Assembly (NCBI GenBank): GCA_043228905.1
Contig: JBHGNT010000020.1
Coordinates: 6,572,001 to 6,636,000 of the forward strand
Length of the DNA stretch: 64,000 nt
Origin: Azolla caroliniana
Taxonomy: Eukaryota > Polypodiophyta
Reading direction: 5' to 3'
Both the position numbers and the translations under genes were made by a program. Positions 1 through 11,303 of this stretch are shown here, in pieces (the stretch's first letter is position 1; each line of letters opens with the position of its first letter). Below the pieces are notes generated by a model. It ran no database searches. It saw only the letters and a program-made list of their open reading frames with translations, and was not told the DNA's origin.

Positions 1-6
1 GGGCCG

Positions 7-530
7 CATGGTTGCGCAAGTCCATTTGTGTTCCAGCTGTCGATGAGGGCCGCATGGTCACTCATGCTCGTTGGTGTTCGTGTTCCCTGTGAGGACTGCA
101 CATGGTCACTCACACCCATTGGTATTCGTGTTCCAATCTCCGGTGAGGATTGCACATGGTCGCTCACACCCATTGGTGGTCGTGTTCCAACTCTCGGTGA
201 GGCCCGACATGGTCTACATGCCCGTTAGTGTTCGTGTCCTCTGTTAGCACCACACATGATCACTCATGCCCGTTGGTATTCGTGTTCCAGATCCCGATGA
301 GGACCGGCATGGTCACTCATGCATGCTGTTGTTCGTGTTCCAATTCCCGGTGAGGACCACACATGGTCGCTCATGCCCGTTGATGTTCGTGTTCCAACTC
401 TCGGCGAGGACCGACATGGTCTCTCATGCCCGTTAGTGTTCGTGTTCCCTGTGAGGACCGCACATGGTCAGTCACGCCCGTTGGTATTCATGTTCCAGTC
501 CTGGGCGAGGACTGCACATGGTTGCTCATG
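7..530. repeat. Minisatellite, 46-54 bp unit
   Basis: About eleven head-to-tail copies of a unit containing CATGGTC..TCATGCCCGTTGGT..TTCGTGTTCC. The CATGGT/CATGAT anchor recurs at about 7, 53, 101, 155, 208, 255, 308, 362, 415, 463 and 517, giving spacings of 46-48 or 53-54 bp. The two length classes differ by a roughly 6-bp segment between the CGTGTTCC and GAGGA motifs. The array ends near 530 in unrelated sequence that leads to the polypurine tract of gypsy-1, so it probably sits in the 3' internal part of that element. The left edge lies outside the window. Confidence 0.9.
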
Positions 531-678
531 CATGTTGGTGTTCAATACCTCGTGTCGTGGAAGGGTTACTCCTTGTCTAGGATTTTGAAATTACTTTGGA
601 GGTGTTATAATATTTTCATCAACAATATCCCCTTAAGCCAACAACCGGTTTGGGAAGGCGGCATAAGAGGGGGGATAA

Positions 679-1145
679 TGTCACATTCTAGACTCAAACC
701 TCTAACTTTTAACACACACAGTACATTGTGTTCTGTTAACCATATGGAAACTCTTGTGAATTGTCCACATGCATTGTAAACTTGCATATATTGTATAGTC
801 TAGTGTATAGTACATTCGAGAATATTCTATTCGTTAGTATATTCTAGAATTATTCTATGGTATATTCTAAACGGGTATATTCTCGAGATATTTCTCAAGT
901 ATATTCTAGAGATATTCAATCTCGGAAATTGTATAAATACTTGTAACATCCTTGGTCCCTTTCAAGGGATTCAATACCAATCATTGACACATCAATCTAA
1001 TATTCTTGTTCCATTCCATCTTGTCTCGATCTTCATTTTTGTCTTCATGCTCTCATCTTCTTCATTTCATATCGGTCGTAGCCTCGTCACTCATAGTCTC
1101 ATCATCCGTGTTTCTTATTAGTCCGTGGTTGGTGTGTCCATGACA
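679..1145 (+). repeat. 3' LTR of gypsy-1
   Basis: A 467-bp AT-rich segment starting TGTCAC and ending TGACA, with a TATA box (TATAAATA, 932-939). The upstream part is rich in ATTCTAGA/ATATTCT motifs. The right edge is set where homology to copia family A integrase begins. Confidence 0.6.
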
Positions 1146-1718
1146 ATCGGCCACGTCAACTATTAGAGGCTTCAAGACCTGTAATCGAAATAGGTTGTTT
1201 TCGGATTGCCGAAATTCAGTGGCCGGAAGGCCCAAATATGTGAAGCCTGCCAACTTGGGAAGCAACACTAGCTTCCATTCCCCACCGAAACAAACCGGAG
1301 CCGTAACAAGCTCGACTTAATCCATTCAGATGTATGGGGACCGGAACAGAATGTTAGTCTTGGCAGGAGTCGATATTTCGTCTCCTTCATCGACAACTAC
1401 AGCCGGCACACATGGATCTACCTGATCGAAAAGAAATGCGAAGTTTTTGATTGTTTCCGGAACTTGCAAACTCTAGTTGAACCGAAAACGGAAAGGAAGA
1501 ACAAGTGCCTGCGGTCGGATGGCGAAAAAGAATATTTTTGCAGCCAATTCAATAGTTATTTGCAGCATAAAGGAATTCAAAGAGAATTCAACTGTTCATA
1601 CACACCAGAACAAAACGGTGTAGCCGAAAGGAAGAACCGTTCGATTGTCGATGTGGCAAGAGAAATGCTGGAGCAAAAGAGCATGCCCAAGTTCTACTAG
1701 GCTGAGGCAGTCTGGACA
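1146..1718 (+). pseudogene. Copia A1 integrase fragment (5' part)
   Basis: Broken Ty1/copia integrase. Translation shows the end of the gag-pre-integrase zinc region (CEACQLGKQH), then the catalytic core (LIHSDVWGP, FVSFIDNYSRHTWIY, LRSDGEKEYF, YTPEQNGVAERKNRS). The first Asp, the second Asp and the final Glu of the DDE set are recognisable. In-frame stops occur near the start. It stops where gypsy-2 inserted and continues at 11802. It closely resembles the integrase of copies A2 (22.2-23.0 kb, minus) and A3 (54.9-55.5 kb, plus), so it is the same family. The gag and protease parts are missing because gypsy-1 lies to the left. Confidence 0.85.
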
Positions 1719-1723
1719 ATCGT

Positions 1724-2273
1724 TGTTGGCCAGCAAGGCAAAAGGGCCGGTTAGAGTCCAGAATGTAAAAGGGGTATTTAATTAGGAATAGGGAGTTGAA
1801 ACTAATAAGTGTTATGTTATTTTGAGAATTAATAAGTATTATGTTATTTTGAGAATTAATAAGTATTATGTTATTTTGAGAATTAATAAGTATTATGTTA
1901 TTTTGAGAAGCAGACGGACGGACCCAGAATCGGTATGCCAATTCGGATCCGGACCGGATCATTGTCGGTTGCCGGTTGACCCCAGTTTGTAACTCAGTCA
2001 GAGACCTATAAAAGGACCCAGCAAGAATGTAATCAACGACGGATAATTAATAGAAGTGTTGTTGTTTACGTATGTTAGTGTCTATCTGGTTATTGTCCCG
2101 TGCTTAATATAATTAATCTTACGTGTGTGTTCCAACTAATTAAGAGTGTCGGTTAGTAACCAGTTAAGACCCATTCGATACTACGGTCTATCCATATCTC
2201 CCCGTACCACCCTTTGGTGAAGTGTTCCATAGGGACACCCTATGTTAGGGCTTGTCCAGCCTAAGGGATAACA
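1724..2273 (+). repeat. 5' LTR of gypsy-2
   Basis: A 550-bp LTR with TATA box TATAAAAG at 2007-2014. It holds four tandem copies of a 27-bp unit (1801-1908, core ATTAATAAGTATTATGTTAT). The 3' LTR has two, which accounts for most of the length difference. Confidence 0.93.
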
Positions 2274-2278
2274 CAGTT

Positions 2279-2293
2279 TTTGGCGACCACAAT
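2279..2293 (+). other. Possible primer-binding site of gypsy-2
   Basis: TTTGGCGACCAC lies a few bases after the 5' LTR, where a tRNA primer site is expected. It resembles the TGGCG.. start used by many plant gypsy elements but does not match one tRNA 3' end clearly. Confidence 0.4.
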
Positions 2294-2325
2294 TCCTGTA
2301 GTGAGCAAAGAACACTAGGGGATGG

Positions 2326-3984
2326 ATGTCTCGACAGACTAACGACCAAGTCACCGAACGAGGAAGAAGACTTGCTGAAAGACAACAAAGGCGAGCAACC
2401 TTCCAGCAAGCATCCGAGGAGATCCGATAGGATCAATCTTTTCCCAGAATGCCTCAGAGGGTCGCGGAAGAAGCACTTCAGTTCCAAACACAACAACTTT
2501 CCGACGAGGGCAGTAGTCTAACGAGCCTGCAAGAGGCAGAAGCGCGATTGTGGACGCTTGCCGGAGGCAACGGAGACTTGGGGGCATTCTCGGCCTTAGA
2601 GTAGGAATCGGATAGTGAACAAAGTGTTCAGTTGAATTACAAAAGCAGCCACGATACTCCGGATGATCCGAAGGACGACGAATCATACGGCTCATCAACA
2701 CCACCCACGGAGACAACGGAAAACCGCGTGCCAACACCACCCACGGAGGAAGCGGAAAACCGCACACCAACACCACCCACGGAGACAACAGAAAACCACG
2801 CACCAACACCACCCACGGAGACAAAAGAAAACCGCGCACCAACACCACGTGCAGAGCAAGAACTAAACCACACATCTCCGGTACAACCTCCCGAAGACCA
2901 CACCATGCCGTATTCGTATCCAAAGTACCGTGATGACCCTGACGTGGAGGCACACGTCTATGCGTTCCTACAAACATGGGAAGCGAATCATGTATCCCAA
3001 AGGCTGACCGAACCGGAAGCCAAACGGTCAAAAATTGCCGAATTCGGCATGACATTAGATGAACCGGCGGCCTACGGGCACGCAAAGCACCTACCGGGGA
3101 GCTTTGCCACATTTGAGGCCTTGAAAACAAAATTCCACCAACTATTCCATAGGCAAGTGGAACATCGCGAACTAGTTGGACAGTTTTACACAACCTGCCA
3201 AGAGGAGCAGGAGATAGTGCCCCAATTTATCATCCGATTTCAAACACTACACAACCAGTTAACAAGGGCACCTCCGTAGGAGGAGGCGAAACCAGTGTTT
3301 CCGGCCGCTCTACGGGAACCCCTTCGAACGATGTGCGTGGTACTAGATTTCCAGGCCAACACAATAGATCAAGTCATTGATCGGGTGCTGGAAATGGATA
3401 AACATAGCTCCCTAATGACGATAGGAGCCCTACAAAGGGCCCTTCCAAATCAGAAGGATCTCAGGTTTTGCCAGGCATTGCAATGCACAATGTGTCTAAA
3501 CCCGGGCCATTCGACGGTAGACTGCACAATGAGGACGCAGTGTATGATCTGCCACTCACGGGCACACACAACGGACCGATGCGAGTACAACCTACTCACC
3601 CGACAAGCGGCATTGGTGAGGATCATTGAACCATGTAGCAATCATGAATTGGACGACGAACGGTTCCAGAGGGAGGACCGATACCGACCAGAACGTGGGG
3701 ATCGACGCAAGGAAGGCCACAATCGAGATCGATATGAATGGGACTACTCACTAGATTACTACCGGAGAAGGGATGCTTATGACCGGGACCGGTATGATAG
3801 GAACCAAGATTATAATGGTGACCGGTATGGTCGTGACTACTCTCCAAGCTACAACCAGAGGAGGGAGGACCAACGAGAAAACTACGAAGACTGGCATCAG
3901 CAGGGTTACAAGAACAGACGCTTTCTTAAGAAACGGAACTTTCAGAAAGAGGATCATCGGGAGCCGGCAAAGGAGTACCAATGA
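2326..3984 (+). pseudogene. Gypsy-2 gag
   Basis: Structural gag of gypsy-2, which forms virus-like particles and packages the RNA. One frame runs from ATG 2326 to TGA 3982-3984 with internal TAG stops at 2428, 2602 and 3277. Order: Gln/Arg-rich N-terminus; PTPPTE repeats (2698-2841); gag core with FHQLFHRQVEHRELV and QFIIRFQTLHNQL; a CCHC knuckle (CTMCLNPGHSTVDC) followed by a second Cys/His cluster; and an Arg/Asp/Tyr-rich tail likely to bind RNA. The frame continues past 3984 into protease, so gag and pol were probably one polyprotein. A 280-codon antisense open stretch over this gene is a by-product of the repeats. Confidence 0.85.
2698..2841 (+). repeat. 36-bp tandem repeat inside gypsy-2 gag
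   Basis: Four in-frame copies of a 36-bp unit (ACACCACCCACGGAGACAAC..) encode a Pro/Thr/Glu-rich 12-residue repeat of the form TPPTETTENxxP. A partial fifth copy follows. Confidence 0.9.
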
Positions 3985-4735
3985 GAGCCGGATAGAGGCA
4001 TAAGTGGCGCCCAACCGGAATAAAGAAGAATAGAAGAACCTAACCGAGCGGTAACGGGATTTCAACAGGGTACCGAAACAAAAGCAGAATCTAGCAATAC
4101 CCGGAAGGCATATTGTTACTATTGCTGCCAAGAGGGCCATTACAACAACCAATGTCTAGTTAAAAGGAACGAAAAACGGTCAACGGTCAATATGGTGGTA
4201 GCAGAAGTAGCAGATATACAACCAGTCACCACTAGAGCAAAAGGAAAGACGGTAGAGTGGGAAGCAGAAGAGGCCATACGAAAACAGACCACCGAATGGG
4301 TTGAAAAAGCCACCGAAATGAAAGAGCACACAAATGCAGTGGAGGAACTCACTGTAAAGGCACAGCTGGAGAACCCCACGTGGCAAGCTCTTTAGCAATG
4401 CCAAATCACGTTACCACTGGGCCGGTTACTACAACTAATGCCATGGTTCACTGATGGGTTGAAATTGGCGATGGCTCCGTTAAGTTCTGCACCGGCTCCA
4501 ACATTCTTTTCAAATCCGAAGGAAGGACCATCAGTGGTGGACACCCGCAGTCCTGCAATCACTGCGATTATTAAAGGATGGGAGCTACCAGGTATGATAG
4601 TCGATGGTGGATCAGGAGTAAACGTGATAAGCCTCCAGACATGCGACACTTTGGGAATTCGGGAGTGGGAACTATGCCCATTCTAGCTCCGGATGGCGGA
4701 CACAAGCTCAGTCAGACTGGCCGGCTTGATCCAAA
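3985..4735 (+). pseudogene. Gypsy-2 second zinc knuckle and protease
   Basis: Continuation of the gag frame. A CCHC knuckle (CYYCCQEGHYNNQC) lies near 4116-4157, then a Glu/Lys-rich linker, then a retropepsin-type aspartic protease with the active-site motif IVDGGSGVNVIS near 4600-4635. Stops at 4021, 4393 and 4684 interrupt it. Near 4733 the reading switches to the frame used by RT through an apparent one-base deletion: the residues on both sides form one protease C-terminal domain, including LLLGRPWL at about 4818. Confidence 0.8.
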
Positions 4736-6848
4736 CTTGGAGGTGACGATCGGAGGTCATGCTTTCCGAATTTCTGCGGTAGTCCTCTAGTTGAACGCGC
4801 AAGGGGCATACCCACTACTGCTAGGACGACCATGGCTCAAGACTGCCCATATCAAACAGAATTGGCAGAAAAACAATATTACGTTCCGTAGAGGGAAAAT
4901 GAAAGTATGAGTACCCACGCAACCGCAAGCAGGCCCCAGCAAAGACGTGACCCCACTATATGCCGAAAATGTGAACATGCTGGCAGGACTGGCCGATGAG
5001 GAGGTGGATTGCTACCTTGAAGAGAACCCAAGGATAGTCCCTCTGTTCGAAGTGGATGTGGCAGAAGCGGTATCTCCCTACATTGTGCGAACGGAAGAGG
5101 TCGGGGAGGAACCGGATAAGGATGCACTCCAGGAACTGCGGCAAGCACAGGAGGCCTTGGAACGGGAAATGGCGGTATCCCAACGAGTAAAGGCGTCCCA
5201 ACTAGAAGAAGTAAATTTGGGCACTAGAAAGGAAGCGCGTCCGGTACACGTGGCCAAGGAGATGTCACCGGAAGACAAATCAGCAATGATAACATTATTG
5301 AAAGAATTCCGGGACATATTCACCTGGTCCTACGAAGATATGCGGGGACTTGACCCCCAACTCTATCAACATCAGATTCACCTCAACAAGGACGCTAAGC
5401 CGGTGGCACAATGACGCTATCGGATGAACCCAAACTACACGGCAAGAGTAAAGGAGGAAATTGACAAGCTACTCTGGGTCGGCTTTATCCGGCTGGTGAA
5501 GAAAGCCACGTGGCTAAGTCCAATCGTCGTAGTATCTAAGAAGAACGGCAAGTTCCGTGCCTGCGTGGATTACCGGAAATTAAATGCGGCAACGGTTATC
5601 GACGCATTTCCGCTTCTGTTTACGGATGGAGTTTTAGATGCGGTAGCCGGGCAAGAGGTTTATAGCTTTCTCGATGGTTTCAGCGGATATAACCAAATAA
5701 GGATACACCCGGACGATCAAGAAAAGACGACGTTCGTGACAGAATGGGGAGTCTTTGTAGCAGTTGTAATGATGCTCGAACTCAAGACAACGCCGACAAC
5801 CTTTCAGAGGATTATTATGGAAGTATTTGGAGAATTCATACCAGCGTTTATGCAGGTATTCCTGGATGACTTCCCAGTATATAGTCGGAAAGGGGAACAC
5901 CTCGACCATCTCAAGTTATGCTTGGAAAAGTGCAAAGGATACCGGCTAAGCTTAAACCCGGCAAAATGTGTCTTCGGTGTGACCAGCGGCACATTGCTGG
6001 GTCATATTGTTAGCAAGGAAGGGATTGCCATGGACCCGGATAAGGTCAAGGCTATTTTGCAGGCCCTGGCGCCGACGACCGCCAAGGCTTTAAGCCAGTT
6101 CTTAGGACAGATCCGGTGGCATAGTCGGATGCTCCGGTACTTGGCAGATCTCGCCACGCCACTCCACGCAGTTGTACACCGGACACCATTTAATTGGACG
6201 GATGAAGAGGACAAGGCTTATTGCGCACTCAAGGTAATGATGTCACAGGCTCCAGTGGTACAACCCCTGGACTGGTCAAAAGAGTTCCATGTCTTCGTGG
6301 ACGCGTCAGATATTGCAATCGGCAGCGTACTCATGCAACTTACCGAGCCGAAGTGGTACTGGCCGGTGTACTACGCTAGCCAGAAGTTGTCAAAGGCAGA
6401 GCGAAATTATTCCACTACGGAAAGAGAAGCCCTAGGAATGATATATAGCATCACCAAATACCGACATTATTTGTTGGGCCGCAAGTTTTCATTCCATGTC
6501 GACCATTCAGTGCTTTTATACTTGGTCTCAAAGGCATCACTCACTAGCAAGCTAGCCCGGTGGACATTATTATTACAAGAATTTGAATTTGAGATCTATC
6601 ACTGGCCGGGTATACAACATCTAGTTGCCGATTACTTTAGCCGGTTAGAATCCGGAGAGACTGGTGACAACGTTCAAGATGAATTTCCGAATGCCGCATT
6701 GTTTAAAATTATAGCGGAAACCACGGTAGATGGGACAGTCGCGAATGAGGACAAATGGCTAACGAATATGCACCAGTTCTTAAGCACCGGACTACCCCCA
6801 GAGGAGATGAACCGGGATGAACGTAAACAGTTGGCGGTGCGAAGCTGA
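4736..6848 (+). pseudogene. Gypsy-2 reverse transcriptase and RNase H
   Basis: Copies element RNA into cDNA. RT motifs in order: WLSPIVVVSKKNGKFRACVDY, FPLLFTDG, FLDGFSGYNQIRI, TTFVTEWG, and the catalytic FLDDF (the FLDD form of the YxDD box). RNase H follows with FVDASDIAIGS, YSTTEREALGMIY, YRHYLLG and HVDHSVLLYL. The frame is broken at TAG 4788, TGA 4908 and TGA 5412, then runs open for 474 codons to TGA 6846. It lies between protease and integrase, the standard Ty3/gypsy order. Confidence 0.93.
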
Positions 6849-8114
6849 CACTTTTGTCTAGTGCAGGATACACTGTATCATAAAGGAGCAGACGGCATAT
6901 GGCGGTGAGCGGTCCAAAGTGATGAAAAAGACACCATTTTACGTGAAGTGCATTGTGGGGTCGCCGGAGGACATTATGCTGGCAAAGCTACTATAAGGAA
7001 AATATGGCGTAGCGGCTTATGGTGGCCAACGACACTAAAGGACTTGGTTCGATATACGAAGGAATGTGATCTGTATCAAAGAATGGACCAGCCAACAGAA
7101 CAAGCGTGCATGCCGCACCAGCCGGTACTACCTCTAGAGCCATTCTAGAAATGGGGGTTGGACTTCTTTGGACCATTCAAGCCACCGGAAATGCGAACCA
7201 GCAACAGGTACATAATTGTCGCCACAGATTACTATACAAAATGGGTGGAAGCCAAGGCACTACGTGACAATACCGCGGCGTCAACGACAAAGTTCCTATA
7301 CGAGTACATCTCGTGCCGGTATGGATGTCCAATCGAATTAATCAGCGACCAAGGTGAACACTTTCTCAGCCACGTGGTGGAAAGCCTAACAACATTTTAT
7401 GCGGTCGTGCACAAGCGAAGCAACCCTTATTACCCGCAGGCCAATGGATTGGCCGAGTTCACCAATAAAACTCTACAGAACATTCTCCAGAAGATTGTCA
7501 TTGAGAACCGAACCAATTGGGATACAAAGCTGCACAACGCGTTATGGGCTTACCGAACGGCATACAAAACAAGTATTCGGACAATACCATTCCGGTTAGC
7601 GTTTGGTCTCGAAACGGTGATGCCAATTGAATTCCAGATTCCAAGCTTATGGATACATGTTCGGGAGTGGCTGAGCGAGAAGGAGTCGGAAAAAATCCAG
7701 TTAGCAGCACTATGCGAGCTGGAGGAACACTGAATAGCGAGCCTAATGTAGTTGGAACTCGAGCAACGACGAAGGAAAGCATTCGTCGACCGCCACTGGA
7801 AAGGTAACGAGAAGATGTTTGGAATCGGCAAGCCGGTACTAGTGTTCCAAACCCGGATGGGCAAGATGCCGGGGAAGCTACGGTTATGGTGGACCAGACC
7901 ATATTGGATAACGCGAGAGTTCAACGGCTCATATCAATTGGGAACGTTAGCCGGCGAGGTGCTGTACAAGTGGGTAAATGGGTTCCGACTTAAACCATAT
8001 TATGGACCCATGCCACAGAACCCGTTTCATCAACCGGAGAACAAGGCGAACATAGGCAACGTCAAACAGCTGGCTGGCAACCATGAAGACAAGGGAGCCG
8101 GGGTTACCGGGTAA
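6849..8114 (+). pseudogene. Gypsy-2 integrase
   Basis: Inserts the cDNA into the genome. The N-terminal zinc region is visible (HCGVAGGHYAGKATIRKIW, then CDLYQR), but the second Cys of the CxxC pair is Tyr. The catalytic core has LDFFGPF, ISDQGEHFLS and PYYPQANGLAEFTNKTL, which supply the D, D and E residues. A C-terminal DNA-binding part follows (RTRMGKMPGKLRLWWTRPY). Stops occur at 6906, 7146, 7731 and 7749 in an otherwise single frame that ends with TAA at 8112-8114. Confidence 0.92.
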
Positions 8115-8447
8115 CCGGAACTACAAAAAAGAAAAAAGAAAAAAAAAACATCATGCAAAGGCTAGGAACGAATGGACACCTCGAAAAGGTGTGTAGTGGC
8201 TATTTAAAGCCTAGTTAAAGTGCACCACGTGTCACACAGTTGCTATTATAGTACACAACGTGCATGCGCGGGAATCAAGAAAGGCGCCAAGCATGGGAAC
8301 AAGAAACCTCTGCCTCGTAGAGTCTCTTTCATTTCACAAACACAGAGCTCTGAGCGCACAAAGGACAACACAAGTGAACAGACGAACACAAGAAGCATAG
8401 ATAAGCAGCTCGGCCCTACCTACACCCCCGTAGAACTAGAAGACGAG
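8115..8447 (+). other. Spacer between gypsy-2 pol and extra ORF
   Basis: About 330 bp without a recognised domain. It starts with an A/G-rich run (about 8124-8150). A pyrimidine-rich stretch ending CACAAACACAG at about 8347 could be a splice acceptor for an RNA that expresses the downstream ORF. The downstream frame is open through here but has no ATG before 8448. Confidence 0.4.
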
Positions 8448-11250
8448 ATGGAACCTATGGCACTTTCCGAAACAGCCAAGAAATGGTTCAACCAACATGG
8501 GCTGGGAGGCTTCCTGAGGATAGCAGAGGCACTACCGCACAATGAAGCAGAAGAAGTTGTGCAGAAAATCGACACGGAGGTCATAACGGAGGAAGCCATC
8601 CTCGCGCTAATCGGACTACCGGAAGGGGGTATCTACTCGATCTAGAACCCTTCTCCTGAAACACTAACCAAGTTTTTTGGTGAGTATTCCCTCGCTAGTA
8701 AGGCTCACCAGACACAGGGCAGCGATGACCCCCTATTCAGAGAAGTGGCTCATGTCTTCCACGAGTATGGGTTCGTGTACCCCTGACCCCCAGCAATGCC
8801 AAAGAACAAAGCCGGTTTCATCATTGCTACGTACATAGGGGTGCAAGTGGATTGGTCGGTAATCATCGTTGATTGTTTGCGGATGGTGATAGAATCAATG
8901 TAAAATGGCAAGAAATTATGGACGGTCGTGGCTCAATGGCTGACTCTTTTGGCGCCACCGGTGGAGCCGGTAAGGACTAAGGAGCGAGTTCGAGTAACGG
9001 AGACCACGCCTAACAAACCTTCAAAACGGAAGCAACTTCTGGCCAAGCACACGCCTGGATGGAAAGAGGGTAGTACCTCGCAGCAAGGGAAAGAATAGCC
9101 TAGCCGGAAGAGGCAAGCAGAGACAGAGACACCGGTGGAGCCACCTATAAGGCCTCTAAAAATCAAGCTGCGCCGACAGGAACAAGAGCCGGACCGCTTG
9201 GCAACGAAGATCAATATGAGAACCCAAGAGGAGGAGGTGGAGGAAAACCCCGCCGATAACCTCCTACGATGCCAGAAACGTAGCGACGCGGAGCAGAAGA
9301 GGGATGAATCCGGTCCGGTGAAGGAAAGCACACTGAAATCCCGCTCCAAGGGACCATAGCCAAGGAAGGAGGCGGAACCGGTTCAACAAGAACCGATGGA
9401 AGAACAACATGTGCGGCAAGAAGCGGCAGTGCCGGTGGTCCAAGAACCGGTAATTGAATTGCCTACTTCACCGGGGCAACAAGCATAGCAAGAGCAGGAG
9501 TTGTCGCTACAGTCAACAATCGAAAATGGGCTTCTAGCAAAAACAGAGGCCATGCCACAACCAAAACCGGCACGACAAAAAGGCACCGGCAATCAATGGC
9601 TACGGTGGATTGGCGAGCAGGTGGCCGGGGTGGTGTGCCAAGTAGAAATGGAGGAGAGAGCACAGGGGAACCGGTTGTTCGCCACAACCAAAGAACTTGA
9701 GAAGTCCTGGTCGAAGATCCGGAGTATGGAAGAAGAAATTGTGCAGGCTAAAGCAGAGGCGGCTAAGTAGGTCATAGAAGGACCAAGACTACCAGAACCG
9801 GTGGCTCCGATGAATGAACAGACTAATAAGATGCCGGTAACTGAAATAACACCGGATGCAAATAAGGCACAAGAACAAGAACTCACCACTCTCAGAGAGG
9901 AATTGGCAGCCCAAGAAGCCTTAAGGGATAGAGAACGAGACCTGAAGAAGGCGGCGGAGGAAGAGCAATGAAAAATGGCAAAGAACCTCCGAAAAGCCGA
10001 GGACAATCTACGGAAAGGTCATCAAGCATATGACCGATTGAAGGAAGAAAAAGACAACCTGTTGCAAGAAAGGGACAAACTCTGGCGATCAGCGGAAGTC
10101 GAGATCGAGCGGCTCTAAGAAGAACTTCGACAACAGAAGGATTGTGAGGACCGGGCCCGATGCCAAATCAATCAGAGGCTGAAACAAAAAACGGAGGATT
10201 TTGACAGGTTGCACCATGATCACAAGCATCTAGAGGCAAAATACAAGAAATTGATGATAGAAGGTGACCGACAGCAAGAAAAAGATGCGGGAACTCCGGG
10301 ATGAAGTCCACAGGATGATAGCGGCACTAGCGAATGAAAGGACCAAGGGAGTCGAAGCGGCAACGATGCTGGTAGAAGCGGCGAAGGACAAACTGGAGCT
10401 TACCCGGCAGCATCATGAGGAGATGGAACGAGCAAAGATGGCTCTAAACAGAGTTCAAACGACTTATCAGACGCAACTGATGCAATATAAGGGGCAAGCT
10501 GAGGCAACCGCAATCCTCATAAACCAATTAAAGGATGAAGAGCATGCTGCAGAGGAGAAGTCAAAGATGGGGTTGGACCGTATTCGAGATATTGTACTGA
10601 CATGGAGGGACCGGACGAAGAAGTTAGTTGAAGAAAGAAAGAGTGGTGGTTCAAATGGGCAAAGCAGGCAGCCGAGTTGCAGGTCTTGCGAGCGGATGCA
10701 GAGAACCGGCAAAAGGACGGCAATAACTTCTACAAATTTGACGCGGAAAGCGTTGTGACCATATGAGAGGAGTTATCGGATGACTTCTTGTCCTTGGCCG
10801 GAGAGCAACTGGTGGCGGTGGGCCGGCTGGTGGAACAGCTGGATGACAACCAGTTGGATACCCAACTCCAATTCGAGCATAACGAACGGGAGCGGAGATA
10901 GCAAATGGAGACTAGAACAACGGCAACAATTAACATTAGTGACGAAGAGAAATCTCTGGAACAGACGTCGAATGCAACTGAGACCGGAGAAAGCCACACA
11001 CAAGTAGCTCAAGAGGAGCAGCCGAAGGTAGCCGACCCGAAAGAGCCAGTGCAAACCGGACATCAGGAGCAGGAGGAGCCCAAAACAAATGAGTCGGAGA
11101 TGAAAGCCCGGAAGGGATGAAAGCCGGAGAGGAGGAGCAAGCTAGAGAGCAACAATAACAGCAGCTACAACAACAAATGGAGCAACTACCCGAAGAACCT
11201 CTAGAACACTTGGACCAAAGCATTCTGGACATTTTGACAGACGAGTGATA
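8448..11250 (+). pseudogene. Gypsy-2 extra 3' ORF, coiled-coil protein
   Basis: Sense-strand ORF after integrase, about 930 codons when read through decay. One frame holds from ATG 8448 (EDEMEPMALSE) to about 10260, with stops at 8643, 8784, 8901, 9096, 9357, 9486, 9768, 9969 and 10116. Frameshifts near 10260 and 10640 move it to other frames. The N-terminal third looks globular (EEAILALIGLPEGGIYSI, EVAHVFHEYGFVYP, KAGFIIATYIGVQVDW, GKKLWTVVAQWLTLL). A basic and acidic linker follows, then long Glu/Lys/Ala/Arg-rich heptad-like stretches typical of coiled coil (9500-10900) and a Gln/Glu-rich end. I do not recognise a family. Some plant Tat-lineage gypsy elements carry additional ORFs, so it may be related to those. 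Confidence 0.65.
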
Positions 11251-11303
11251 AAGGGCTAACCGTGGGTTCAACTTACAATGTATTGTCCCATGGGCGTGCC
11301 ATG

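Larger units (their letters stand above)
1..1145 (+). mobile_element. Ty3/gypsy element gypsy-1, 3' end only
   Basis: The 3' end of a plus-strand LTR retrotransposon. A purine tract (AGAGGGGGGATAA, about 666-678) is followed directly by TGTCACATTC, the usual polypurine-tract/LTR junction of plant gypsy elements. The LTR runs to TGACA at 1145, where copia A1 integrase sequence resumes. The internal region and 5' LTR lie before the window. No coding domain of this element is visible here, so the gypsy assignment rests on the junction only. The target duplication cannot be tested. Confidence 0.6.

Noticed and set aside
7-530. CRISPR-like array
   Set aside because: Whole units vary with no repeat/unique-spacer pattern; it is a minisatellite in a plant genome.
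2351-3193. 280-codon open frame on the minus strand
   Set aside because: Antisense to gypsy-2 gag; its repeated motif is the reverse of the gag PTPPTE repeat. No independent evidence.
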